DNA of 64,000 nt. It comes from RBG-16-64-43 sp964353865. GTDB taxonomy: Bacteria > Chloroflexota > Anaerolineae > Anaerolineales > RBG-16-64-43. The stretch covers positions 7,120-71,119 of the forward strand of contig CAYGXJ010000127.1 in the NCBI GenBank assembly GCA_964353865.1. Reading direction: 5' to 3'. A program made the position numbers and the translations under genes. Each line of letters starts with the position of its first letter. The first letter of the stretch is position 1. Positions 1 through 7,933 of the stretch are shown here, piece by piece. The notes under the pieces are model-generated. The model did not search any database and had not been told where the DNA came from. It saw only the letters and a list, made by a program, of their open reading frames with translations.

Positions 1-1357
1 GCGTGAGCGGCCCGGGCAGGTAGTTCATCGCCCAGCGCGTCTGGAACACGGCCGGCTTTTTGGCGTGCACGTTGTGCAGCAGGAAGACGCGCTTGCCCAG
101 GCCGGAGAGCAGCCGGTCGTACTCCCTGCGATCGATCCCGGGCGCCGCGCCCTGCAACCCATCCAGCAGGCGCTGTTTGTCCTGGTCGGTCTGCAGGCGC
201 CCGAGGAACCACGTGCCGGTATTGGCCAGCCCCTTGTAGTCGAGATCGACGGGGTTCTGCGTCGCGAGGAGCAGTCCCACCCCGAAGGCGCGCGCCATCT
301 TGAGCATGCGCAGCATGGGCGGCTTGGAGGAGGGCACGGCCACCGGCGGCAAGAAGCCCTGGATCTCGTCGAAGTAGACGATCGCGCGCAGCGAGGAGGA
401 GCCGGCCTGGGTGCGCATCCAGCCCTCGATGGCGTTCCACAGCAGCGTCACGAAGAACATGCGCTCGCTGTCGGAAAGATGGGCGATGTAGAAGATCGAG
501 TGGCGCGGGCGGCCGTCGGCTGAGAACAGTATGCGGCCCACATCCAGCGGCTCGCCCTCGGTCCACGATTGAAAGGAAGGCGAGGCCAGAATCGCGTTGA
601 GCGACATGGCCAGGTCGAAGCGTTCTTTCTCGGGGAAGAAGGTGTTGACCTCGAACACCCCCAGCTTGGCAAATGGCGGCGATTGGGTCTGGGTGATCAG
701 CTCAGGCAGCGACAGATCGCGCTTCTGGCTCCAGGCCTGTTCGAATATGTTCGCGAGCAGAATGTGCTCGCGCGAGCGCACCGGATCGATATCCTTCAGG
801 CCCACCAGCCCGAGTAGCGCGGTGACGGTATCGGCAATTCGCTCGCGCAGGACCTCGCGATTCTGATTCCAATCGAGCGCCGGGGCGGCCAACGAGTCCA
901 GGATGCTCACCGGAAGCCCGGCCGACGAGCCGGGCGTGTAGACTGCGAAGTCCGCCGCTTTGGCCAGCTCGGCGATGCGCTCGCGGCCGATGCCCCACTC
1001 AGCCAGTCCCTTCTCCCACCAGGCGGCTGCTTCAGCCGCCGTCTGGTCGAGCGATTTCCCGTCGCGCCGCGCCTGTTCAGGGTCCACCCAGGGACGGAAA
1101 TCGCTGGGGGCAAGCCCCGGGAAGTGCAGGAGCAGGTTGGTGATGTCGCCCTTGGGGTCAATCATCAGCGCCGGGATGCCCGCCAGTGCCGCTTCTTCCA
1201 AGAGATCCACACACAGACCCGTCTTGCCCGAGCCGGTCATCCCGACCACGAGCGCATGAGTCGTTAAGTCGTCGGGGTCGTAGTTGACCTGCTCTTCGAG
1301 AAGTTCGGCCTTCGCGAGATCGTACGTGCGACCAAGATAGAAGCCGGGTGTGGCCAT
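1..1357 (-). CDS. P-loop ATP-binding protein (HerA/VirB4-like), 3' end cut by window edge
   Basis: I translated this frame by hand; it stays open from an ATG at 1357 to the left edge, so about 452 residues are present and the C-terminus is missing. A Walker A motif GMTGSGKT lies at residues 39-46 and a Walker B-like stretch (hydrophobics then FDEI) near residue 325. It is followed by an ATQNP motif typical of HerA/VirB4/DUF853-type motor ATPases. A GGGAGG Shine-Dalgarno sits 5-10 bases before the ATG and supports this start. Such proteins act as DNA- or protein-translocating motors, but the exact role is unknown. It is preceded by an extended -10 promoter. Family is confident, function is not. 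Confidence 0.8.
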   Translation of the reverse strand, partial: MATPGFYLGRTYDLAKAELLEEQVNYDPDDLTTHALVVGMTGSGKTGLCVDLLEEAALAGIPALMIDPKGDITNLLLHFPGLAPSDFRPWVDPEQARRDGKSLDQTAAEAAAWWEKGLAEWGIGRERIAELAKAADFAVYTPGSSAGLPVSILDSLAAPALDWNQNREVLRERIADTVTALLGLVGLKDIDPVRSREHILLANIFEQAWSQKRDLSLPELITQTQSPPFAKLGVFEVNTFFPEKERFDLAMSLNAILASPSFQSWTEGEPLDVGRILFSADGRPRHSIFYIAHLSDSERMFFVTLLWNAIEGWMRTQAGSSSLRAIVYFDEIQGFLPPVAVPSSKPPMLRMLKMARAFGVGLLLATQNPVDLDYKGLANTGTWFLGRLQTDQDKQRLLDGLQGAAPGIDRREYDRLLSGLGKRVFLLHNVHAKKPAVFQTRWAMNYLPGPLT

Positions 1358-1462
1358 GCGGATGCCCTCCCGAGTGCTGGGGTCGAGCCTGCGCAATCCA
1401 CGCATGGGCCTGCACGCGGCCGGCGTGGTGAAAGCGCTGGGGTCAATTGATGGAGTGAGAGA

Positions 1463-1471
1463 ATTATAGCA
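1463..1471 (-). promoter_or_regulatory. Extended -10 promoter element for the P-loop ATPase gene
   Basis: On the minus strand the sequence TGC-TATAAT occurs about 100 bases before the ATG at 1357. It is a perfect sigma-70 -10 hexamer with the TGn extension. No good -35 hexamer lies 17 bases upstream, as is usual for extended -10 promoters. It sits in the gap between this gene and the preceding DinB gene, which suggests the ATPase is transcribed separately. Confidence 0.5.
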
Positions 1472-1560
1472 TCCGGAATTGGCACGCCCGGATTATTCGT
1501 TCGGCGCGAATCGCTCGAGCGACGAGCGGGGCATCGCGAATTCGGGTGGCTGTGGCCGGC

Positions 1561-2574
1561 TCAGACCTGGCTGGCGTGCGAGGCCTTCTCGGCATCGCAG
1601 GTGTGATTCATGCGGTGTTCGGCGGCATGGCGGGCAAAGGCCTCCACCGTCAGGAGCTCGCCTTCGGCCGTGCGACCTTGACGATCCAGTGCCGCCTCGT
1701 CAAGCGCCTCCACGAACTCAACCCATGCACGATGCGCGCTCTCGATGTCCGCGAGCAGGCCGGCTGTGCTCGCGGCCGCACGCTTTTCGACGGCGCGCCG
1801 GTTCCAGCGCGCCAGGTCGAAGCCCTCCGGCAGAGCGGGTTCGCCGCGTACGATGCGCTGCGCCTGGCCCAGCATACCCCGCTCGGCATCGGCCAGGTGG
1901 GCCAAGAGCTCGCGCACGGTCCATCCCGGCTGGCCGGAGTAGACCATGACCGCGCCTGCCTGTTCGGCCAGGCGCACCAGGTGCGGCCACGACTGGGCGT
2001 GAGCCTCGCGCAGGAAGAGGTTCAGCCTCGCCGCGCGCGAGGTGCCGCCCTCCCTCACGCCGGCGGCGGGTGCGGTCTGGGCCTGCGCCTCTTGGCTGCG
2101 GCCCGCCACGGCCCGCCGCATGTCGCGCACGTGCATCATCGTGTGGCGATAGGCCAGGCGCAGCGTCTCCTCCACCGTCGTGTCGCCCAACCACGGGTGC
2201 CAGCACCGCCGAGTCAGATCGTCGCGCGTGAGTTGGGCCACCCGCGCGGAGAGCGCCGCGCGATCTTGCGCAAACTGAGCGATGAGCTGCGCCGCGGGCA
2301 GGCGTGCCCAGCGGGCCACCTCGGCCGCGTTGAATGCATCCAAGTCCATCGTGCGGTCCAGGCCGGGCCCGCCGGTCAGGACCGAGACCAGCGTGTGCAG
2401 CACCGTGGCCTGGGCGGAGGTCAGATGCGCCAGGATCTGGCGCGCCTGCCAGGGCGGCGACTCGCTGTAGATGACCTGCGCCAGGTCGGTTTCATCCAGC
2501 GCGCGCATGAAGGCCGCGGCTTTGCGCCCTTCCGCCTCAATGCGCGAGGCCAGATGCTGCGCGGACTCATGCAT
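1561..2574 (-). CDS. Protein with two tandem DinB-like domains
   Basis: A 337-residue protein made of two DinB/MDMPI-type four-helix bundles, roughly residues 1-160 and 180-330. Each carries the metal-binding histidine pattern: H50 with H144/H148 in the first, and H226 with H316/H320 in the second. DinB superfamily members are divalent-metal bundles, including thiol-dependent S-transferases (bacillithiol or mycothiol type), but the substrate here cannot be told. It lies only 15 bases downstream of the SDR gene on the same strand, so the two are probably cotranscribed. Single-domain DinB proteins of about 160 residues are usual, so the internal duplication is a feature of this protein. Confidence 0.8.
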   Translation of the reverse strand: MHESAQHLASRIEAEGRKAAAFMRALDETDLAQVIYSESPPWQARQILAHLTSAQATVLHTLVSVLTGGPGLDRTMDLDAFNAAEVARWARLPAAQLIAQFAQDRAALSARVAQLTRDDLTRRCWHPWLGDTTVEETLRLAYRHTMMHVRDMRRAVAGRSQEAQAQTAPAAGVREGGTSRAARLNLFLREAHAQSWPHLVRLAEQAGAVMVYSGQPGWTVRELLAHLADAERGMLGQAQRIVRGEPALPEGFDLARWNRRAVEKRAAASTAGLLADIESAHRAWVEFVEALDEAALDRQGRTAEGELLTVEAFARHAAEHRMNHTCDAEKASHASQV

Positions 2575-2589
2575 GTGCAGCCTCCCGCC

Positions 2590-3315
2590 CTACACCAGGT
2601 GAGCGCCCCCGTCCACGGTGAGGATCGCTCCGGTGACGAACTCGGCCTGCACCAGGTAAAGGACGGCCTGGGCGATATCTTCCGGCGCGCCTTCGCGCTT
2701 GAGCGGCATGCGCCGCGTCACCGCCTCCCACCTTTCCGCAGCCAGGCCGGGCGGCTTGGCCACCGGACCGGGCGCCACCGCGTTGACGCGGATGCGCGGA
2801 GCGAGCGCCCGCGCGAGCACCTGGGTCAGCATGACCACCCCGGCCTTGCTCACCGAATGCACCGGGTAGCGCGCCCAGGGTTGTAGCCCGGCCACGTCGG
2901 CGATGTTGATGATCACCCCGCCCTCGGGCATGAGCCGGGCCGCGTGCTGCGCGCAGAAGAAGGGCGCGCGCAAGTTGAGGTCGAGCGTGCGGTCCCAATC
3001 GGCGGAGCTGACCTGCTCCACCGGCTGGGCTTCCATGATGGCGGCCGAGTTGACCAGCACCTGCAGTGCGGGGAAGCTGCGGCGCACCTCTTCGAACATC
3101 GCTTCGATCTCTTCCACGCGGGAGAGATCGGCGCGCACAAGCAGCACCTGCCGCCCGAGGGCTTGCGCCTCGGCCTGCGTGGCGAGGGCCTCGGCCTCGG
3201 TGCGGTGGTAGTGCAGTACCACGTCCGCGCCGGCGCGCGCCAGCGCGAGCAGGATGGCGCGCCCCACGCGGTGCGCGCCCCCGGTCACCAGTGCTACCTT
3301 TCCCTCAAGCTCCAT
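2590..3315 (-). CDS. SDR-family oxidoreductase, pteridine-reductase-like, catalytic Tyr replaced by His
   Basis: A 241-residue Rossmann short-chain dehydrogenase. The dinucleotide-binding motif TGGAHRVG is at residues 11-18 and NSAAI, in place of NNAG, at 89-93. Asp140 (NIADVAG) occupies the position of the catalytic Ser, as in PTR1/FolM-type pteridine reductases. The YxxxK motif reads HSVSK at 153-157, so the catalytic Tyr position is His. The ATG at 3315 is chosen because it precedes the typical N-terminal MELEGKVALVTGG; a GTG at 3360 would add 15 atypical residues. The gene is followed closely by the DinB gene. Reductase activity on a pterin or 3-oxoacyl substrate is inference and may be altered by the substitution. 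Confidence 0.85.
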   Translation of the reverse strand: MELEGKVALVTGGAHRVGRAILLALARAGADVVLHYHRTEAEALATQAEAQALGRQVLLVRADLSRVEEIEAMFEEVRRSFPALQVLVNSAAIMEAQPVEQVSSADWDRTLDLNLRAPFFCAQHAARLMPEGGVIINIADVAGLQPWARYPVHSVSKAGVVMLTQVLARALAPRIRVNAVAPGPVAKPPGLAAERWEAVTRRMPLKREGAPEDIAQAVLYLVQAEFVTGAILTVDGGAHLV

Positions 3316-3336
3316 CTTTGCCCCGGGCTTGCTTTT

Positions 3337-3454
3337 CACCACAGAGCCCGCGGAGATCACAGAGGCCTGGTGACAATGAGAACTGCCTTATCGCATTTTG
3401 GCGCTCGGCCATCGGTTCCCGGGTGTCTCTGTGGTCTCAGTGTTCTCTGTGGTG
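3337..3454. repeat. 118-bp element with 29-nt imperfect terminal inverted repeats
   Basis: Two arms, 3337-3365 and 3426-3454, are inverted copies. Both begin CACCACAGAG from the outside and share GAGA and CACAGAG further in, matching at roughly three quarters of positions. About 60 bases lie between them, with no ORF of note. The element fills the gap between the proline dehydrogenase and SDR genes. Similar CACCACAGAG-type inverted repeats are known to me as dispersed intergenic elements in high-GC bacteria. It may be a MITE-like repeat or serve as a terminator; only one copy was noticed in this window. Confidence 0.6.
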
Positions 3455-3465
3455 CATGCTCTTCC

Positions 3466-4422
3466 TTACGAGCGGAGGAAGTTGGAAACGAAGAACCACA
3501 AGTTGGCCGGGCGTTCGGCCAGACGGCGCATGAAGTACGGATACCACTCGCGGCCATAGGGCACGTACACGCGCACCCCATAGCCCTGCGCCGCCAACTC
3601 CTCCTGCAGGTCGCGGCGGATGCCGTGCAGCATCTGGAATTCGTAGAGCGGCCTGGGGATGTGGCGCGCCTCGGCATAGGCCAGCAGCGCCCGTATCAGC
3701 TTCTCATCGTGCGTGGCCAGCCCCGGGATGGGCGGCGTAATCCCTCGCGGGTCGGCCGGCAGCTTCACCGCGGCTGCTGCATCCAGCATCATCGTGCCCA
3801 GCTTAAAGAAGGAGGCGTCAACGTCGCGCTTGGCCGGGTAGGCGGCACTTGCCGGCTCCTTGTAAGCGCCCTTGCACAAGCGGAAACGTGCGTTGGCTTT
3901 GAGCAGCTGTGCCACGTCCTGCTCGGAGCGGTACAGGTACGACTGGATGACCACACCGGTGTTGTCGAAGCCCGCAGTGCGCATGCGCCGGTAGATCTCG
4001 AGGGTGCGGTCCACGCTGGGCGAGTCTTCCATATCGATGCGGATGAAGAGACCCAGTGAACGGGCGCGCTCGAGCACTTTGCGCAGGTTGGCCGCACACA
4101 AATCGAGCGAGAGGTTGATCCCGAGCTGCGAAAGCTTGAGCGAGGCATTCGAGCGGACCTTAGCCGCCGCGATGCGGTCCAGGATATCGAGGTAGGTTTC
4201 GGCCGAACGCACAGCCTCGTCGCCGTCGGTGACACTCTCCCCAAGATGATCGACCGTGGCGACGATGCCCCGCGCGTTGAGGTCCTGGATGGCGCGGATC
4301 GCATCTTCCGGTTGCTGGCCGGCCACGAAGCGGCCCGCCACGCGCTTGGCCACCCAAAAACTGGAAATCTGGCGTTTGGCCCAGGCCGACTTGGAAAGGT
4401 TCAACAGGAGCGAGCGGAGCAT
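3466..4422 (-). CDS. Proline dehydrogenase family protein (FAD-dependent)
   Basis: A 318-residue monofunctional proline dehydrogenase, which oxidises L-proline to pyrroline-5-carboxylate with FAD and passes electrons to quinone. The family motifs are visible: CKGAYKE near residue 182, GLATHD in the middle, and the C-terminal YGREWYPYFMRRLAERPAN stretch that contacts substrate. The ATG at 4422 has GGAGGAG seven bases upstream, so I prefer it to an upstream in-frame start at 4521. The length is typical of the PutB/PRODH-like short form. No pyrroline-5-carboxylate dehydrogenase is adjacent; the two ALDH genes at 27 and 35 kb are different families. Confidence 0.9.
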   Translation of the reverse strand: MLRSLLLNLSKSAWAKRQISSFWVAKRVAGRFVAGQQPEDAIRAIQDLNARGIVATVDHLGESVTDGDEAVRSAETYLDILDRIAAAKVRSNASLKLSQLGINLSLDLCAANLRKVLERARSLGLFIRIDMEDSPSVDRTLEIYRRMRTAGFDNTGVVIQSYLYRSEQDVAQLLKANARFRLCKGAYKEPASAAYPAKRDVDASFFKLGTMMLDAAAAVKLPADPRGITPPIPGLATHDEKLIRALLAYAEARHIPRPLYEFQMLHGIRRDLQEELAAQGYGVRVYVPYGREWYPYFMRRLAERPANLWFFVSNFLRS

Positions 4423-4575
4423 TGCGCCTCCTCCGTGCCCATCCGCCGCCGGGCCCGGGCGGGCTGCCGGCAAGGAATTCCCGAGAGGCCGTGCACAAAG
4501 GCGCACGGTTTCTCCCCTCACCGCCCGATCGGTTGCGGACTCCCTCTCCCGCTGCGGCTCCCCGCCGCAGCTTTT

Positions 4576-5607
4576 CTACTCGACGACGATCACCCGCGTC
4601 CCCGTGGCATGCGGCGAAAAAGGCATGAGCGGGAAGGCCGGTGCGGTCCAGCGATAGATCCAGCGCGCTTCGGCCGGGCGCATGTTGATGCAGCCCACGC
4701 TGCGCCGCCGGCCGAAATCGTTGTGCCAGTATGCTCCGTGAAAAGCGATGCCGCTGTAGGTGAAGTAGCTCACCCAGGGCACGCCCGGTTGTTCGTTGGC
4801 GAAGAGGTCGACCGTGAGCCGCGCATCGCCCATATGGCGCGAGGGAACCTTCTGGTTCACATGGAATTCGCCGATGGGTGTGAAGCTGTGCCCCTTCCCC
4901 GGCTGCGGGTCGCTGCGCAGCCGCCCGCCCGAAATGAGGGTGGTGAAGACGGCCCGCTCGTTTTCAAACGCTGTGAGTTTCTGGCTCGCCAGGTCCACTT
5001 CGACGCGCTTGGCTTCGAGCGGGACGTCCGGGGCAATCGGTCCGAGATCCATGGCCCGAATTGGACGCAGGTGCTCGGCCCGAACATAATAGCGAATGTA
5101 CAACCGGTCATCCAGCAGCGCGTACCATGCACCGCCGCTGGCATCCTCCACCGCGGCAACTGCCCAGAACGTGGCCCCGTAGTACAGCCGGTAGAGCGGC
5201 GCGGCCTCCGCCTCGGGCTTCACGCGCGCCTGGGTGAAGGGTACTGTCACTTCCACCAGCAGCCCCTCGCTCGGGATGGCCGCAGGCCCCTCGTTCATTT
5301 CATTGCGCACCGGCTGCATCTCGCCGGCATAGACAAACCCCTGCCGGATGCGGAACCAGTAAGGGTTGCCTTGTGGGCCGGTCGCGCTCTGTATCTCCTC
5401 CTCCACCACCACAAGGGTGTCACGCTCCAGCCTGGCCAGCTCCAGTGCGGTCTCATCCGGGCGAGCGCGCACGGCTACGGCGCGCGCCGTCACGCGTGCC
5501 AGCATCGCCTGTGAGGCAAGAGCCTCCGGGGGCGGCGGCGCGAAGGCCGCGGCGCCCAGGGAAACCCCGGCGAGTTGCAGAAAGCTTCGGCGCGAAATCG
5601 CAGACAT
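4576..5607 (-). CDS. L,D-transpeptidase (YkuD domain) with Tat-type signal
   Basis: A 343-residue exported protein. The N-terminus SRRSFLQLAGVSLG matches a twin-arginine signal. The YkuD catalytic region is in the C-terminal third: HGAYWH near residue 290 and SVGCINM with the nucleophilic Cys near 306. Such enzymes make 3-3 crosslinks in peptidoglycan or attach proteins to it. The middle of the protein may hold SH3-like folds, which I cannot confirm. The ATG at 5607 keeps the signal peptide at the N-terminus; a TTG at 5622 is possible. It lies in an envelope-related group with Trm112 and VanW genes. Confidence 0.9.
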   Translation of the reverse strand: MSAISRRSFLQLAGVSLGAAAFAPPPPEALASQAMLARVTARAVAVRARPDETALELARLERDTLVVVEEEIQSATGPQGNPYWFRIRQGFVYAGEMQPVRNEMNEGPAAIPSEGLLVEVTVPFTQARVKPEAEAAPLYRLYYGATFWAVAAVEDASGGAWYALLDDRLYIRYYVRAEHLRPIRAMDLGPIAPDVPLEAKRVEVDLASQKLTAFENERAVFTTLISGGRLRSDPQPGKGHSFTPIGEFHVNQKVPSRHMGDARLTVDLFANEQPGVPWVSYFTYSGIAFHGAYWHNDFGRRRSVGCINMRPAEARWIYRWTAPAFPLMPFSPHATGTRVIVVE

Positions 5608-5673
5608 CGTCGCTCGGTCCAAGCCGGTGTGCGGCTCACCCGTGCGAGCGAGGCACCGGGAAGGAGGCGGGCT

Positions 5674-5898
5674 TCATTCTCCCGGCGGTGGAACGGGCAG
5701 GTCGTCCACGCGTGTCTTCACCCAGCGATCCCCCTCTTCAATCAGCATCACCGGGATATCGTCGCGAATGGGGTACTTCCGTCCGCAATCCGGTTCCTGG
5801 CAAACCAGCCAGGTGTCCTTGACCAAGGTGAGCAACCCTTCTTTGGTCTGTACGCACGACGGGCAGCGCAGGATTTCGAGCAAGTCGGGAGCGATCAT
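5674..5898 (-). CDS. Trm112 family zinc-ribbon protein
   Basis: A 74-residue protein of the Trm112/UPF0434 family. It begins with the typical DLLEILRCPSC and has two cysteine pairs, C12/C15 and C33/C38, suited to bind zinc, then KYPIRDDIPVML, the conserved family core. Trm112 proteins are small activator subunits of SAM-dependent methyltransferases acting on tRNA, rRNA or release factors; bacterial members are poorly studied. A class I methyltransferase lies 3 kb upstream on the same strand, but partnership is speculation. A GGAGGAGC Shine-Dalgarno directly precedes the ATG. Confidence 0.9.
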   Translation of the reverse strand: MIAPDLLEILRCPSCVQTKEGLLTLVKDTWLVCQEPDCGRKYPIRDDIPVMLIEEGDRWVKTRVDDLPVPPPGE

Positions 5899-5949
5899 GG
5901 CTCCTCCTGGTGGGTGGTGATGGGTGGTGTGGCGCAGGTCGCCGGGGGT

Positions 5950-7839
5950 CTAAGGTGGGCAGGGCGAGCCCTCGCCCACCGGCGTGCTCGGGCTGAACTG
6001 GCACATCGCCGCCCAGGCGACGTAGTGTGTGTTGATATTCTCGCTGTTGATGATCTGTCCGCCGCGAGTGACGGTGCGCGTGACGTAGGCGTCGGCCCCT
6101 TCGACCGCCCAATCCACCTGCTTCCATTCGTCGGGCGCGAGGTCGGCATTCTCCACCCAGCGCGGCGGCGGCGGATCCACGCGGTTGGTCACGTTGCGCG
6201 TCCAATCCACGGTCCGCCCGTCGGAGGTCGAATAGAAGCGCCAGGTGATACGCCCGCCGGCCCGGTCGACGTCGGTCTCCATCAGGATCCAGTAGGGCGA
6301 GTCGTTCTGAAAGCGGAAGTCGACCTGCGGGACGAAAACCGTGGCATCGAACCCGGCGCCCAGGTGCACCGGCCCATCGTTGTTCTCATAATAGCCGACG
6401 CGGTAGGCATGCGGGTGACGCTCGACGATCGGGAAGCCGGCCATAAACACCGTGCGGTAGAGGGTGGTGCTCACCTGGCATACGCCGCCGCCGGCGCCCT
6501 TGATTGTGCTATTGCCGACGATGATCAGCGCTTCGGCATACCCGGTGTCGAAGCTCACGTCGCCGAGATGTTCGGCCATGGAGAAGATCTCGCCCGGCGC
6601 TACGAGCACGCCATTGAATTTCTCCGCCGCCAGAGTGATATTGTGAATGCGCGAGTCGCTCGAGCCCTTGAACGAGGTGTACTGCACCCCCGAGGGCAAG
6701 AGCCCGGCAATGCCCAGGCCGGCCGCGCTTTCGTTGTCGCCCGCCAGGGCATTGGTGTACTCGAAGACCAGAGACGCCGCGTGCTCGCCGCGCGCGATGG
6801 CCGCCTGGATGGCGGAGGCGGAGGCCTCCACGTTGAGCGCGCGTCCACGCACGGCGCTGCGATAGAGCACCACCTGACCGCTCGCGTCATCGAACAAGTA
6901 GCGCGGGCTCTGCGGCTTGTGTTCGAACGTGCCCACCAGCGGTGCCAGGAAGGCCGCCAGCTTGTCTTCCTGCATGGCCAGCGAGAAGGCCGCTTCGGTG
7001 CCGGTATTCACTTTGCGAAAGGTCAGCATGCGCGCTAACTGCTCGGGCTGGAAGAGGAAGGGCCCGGGATCGCCGGAGGTCATCTCGGGAACGTTCACAG
7101 TGAAGGGCTGGCTGAGCATGACTCGCGCCAGGCCGGCCTGCTCGGCGGGGTCAAGCACCTCCGGGACAATCTGCTGCACCACCAGGGGAATCTCAAGATC
7201 GGTCATGCCGCCCAGCGGCACCGCAACCAGCGCCAGGTTGGTTGCCAGGTCGAGCTGGCGGCCGATCTGTCCTTCGTGGGCAAAGACTTGGGTGCCGACC
7301 AACTCCACGCTGGCTTCCTGAACCGGCTGGTCGATTTGTGAGGCAATCCCCTGGAGGTAGGCCTGGGCGCGCGCCACATCGTACTGCACGACCAGCGGCG
7401 AGGCGCGCCCGGCGAAACGCGTGTAGAGCTGCATCAAGGCATCGATCAGCGGATGGTGAACGCGGCCGATGCTGTAGGCAGCGGTCATGGTGGCGTAGAT
7501 ATTCAGCTCCAGCCCGAGTTCAGCTGGCGTCGCGGTCCAGGTTCGCTCCCCGTCGCGGAAAACGATGCGGCCGGCATACGGATAGGTGAGCCCGGCTGCA
7601 AGCTGGCGCGCGGCATCATCCGTGGTGAGCCCCGAAAGGTTGAGGCCGGCCACCGACACGCCCGGGAACAACCGCCCCTCGTATGCCGCGCGATACACGC
7701 CGGCGCTGGCGCCGGCCAGGATCGTCAGGGCCAGCAGCGCCATCAGGCCGGTTGCGGCTGCTTGGATGAGCGCCGTGGCCAGCCGGGGCAGAGCGGCGGG
7801 TGAAGCGCCGCGCAATGGGACTATCGGTTGGGTAGCCAT
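5950..7839 (-). CDS. VanW family protein with YoaR-like peptidoglycan-binding domains
   Basis: A 629-residue protein with one N-terminal membrane segment near residues 25-48 and a large extracytoplasmic part. The middle (about 100-380) resembles the PG_binding_4/YoaR-like repeats often found before VanW or YkuD domains. The VanW domain is near residues 395-530, recognised by GEIFSM, GGGVCQVSTTLYR and the RHPHAYRVGYY region. VanW function is unresolved, although it is linked to cell-wall metabolism. The L,D-transpeptidase two genes downstream supports an envelope role. The ATG is at 7839, only about 10 bases from a TATAAT. Confidence 0.88.
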   Translation of the reverse strand: MATQPIVPLRGASPAALPRLATALIQAAATGLMALLALTILAGASAGVYRAAYEGRLFPGVSVAGLNLSGLTTDDAARQLAAGLTYPYAGRIVFRDGERTWTATPAELGLELNIYATMTAAYSIGRVHHPLIDALMQLYTRFAGRASPLVVQYDVARAQAYLQGIASQIDQPVQEASVELVGTQVFAHEGQIGRQLDLATNLALVAVPLGGMTDLEIPLVVQQIVPEVLDPAEQAGLARVMLSQPFTVNVPEMTSGDPGPFLFQPEQLARMLTFRKVNTGTEAAFSLAMQEDKLAAFLAPLVGTFEHKPQSPRYLFDDASGQVVLYRSAVRGRALNVEASASAIQAAIARGEHAASLVFEYTNALAGDNESAAGLGIAGLLPSGVQYTSFKGSSDSRIHNITLAAEKFNGVLVAPGEIFSMAEHLGDVSFDTGYAEALIIVGNSTIKGAGGGVCQVSTTLYRTVFMAGFPIVERHPHAYRVGYYENNDGPVHLGAGFDATVFVPQVDFRFQNDSPYWILMETDVDRAGGRITWRFYSTSDGRTVDWTRNVTNRVDPPPPRWVENADLAPDEWKQVDWAVEGADAYVTRTVTRGGQIINSENINTHYVAWAAMCQFSPSTPVGEGSPCPP

Positions 7840-7848
7840 ACCCCGAGG

Positions 7849-7854
7849 ATTATA
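7849..7854 (-). promoter_or_regulatory. TATAAT -10 element immediately upstream of the VanW gene
   Basis: A perfect TATAAT on the minus strand ends 10 bases before the ATG at 7839. Transcription would start at about 7842, leaving a leader of only a few bases. No good -35 is seen and the Shine-Dalgarno is weak (GGGG two bases before ATG). This may be a near-leaderless promoter, or a chance match. Confidence 0.3.
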
Positions 7855-7933
7855 CCCGCTGGGCTTGGACGGTCGCGGCGGCGTACAGCGCCCGGCTCAC
7901 GCGGATGGTGCCGAACGGCACGAGCCTGGGGGA

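Noticed and set aside
1546..2886. 446-residue plus-strand open frame
   Set aside because: It is antisense to the DinB and SDR genes; its composition is the high-GC third-position shadow pattern and it shows no family motif.
7911..7924. GTGCC-GAAC-GGCAC hairpin after the PLD-like gene
   Set aside because: The stem is only 5 bp and no T-run follows, so it was not called a terminator.
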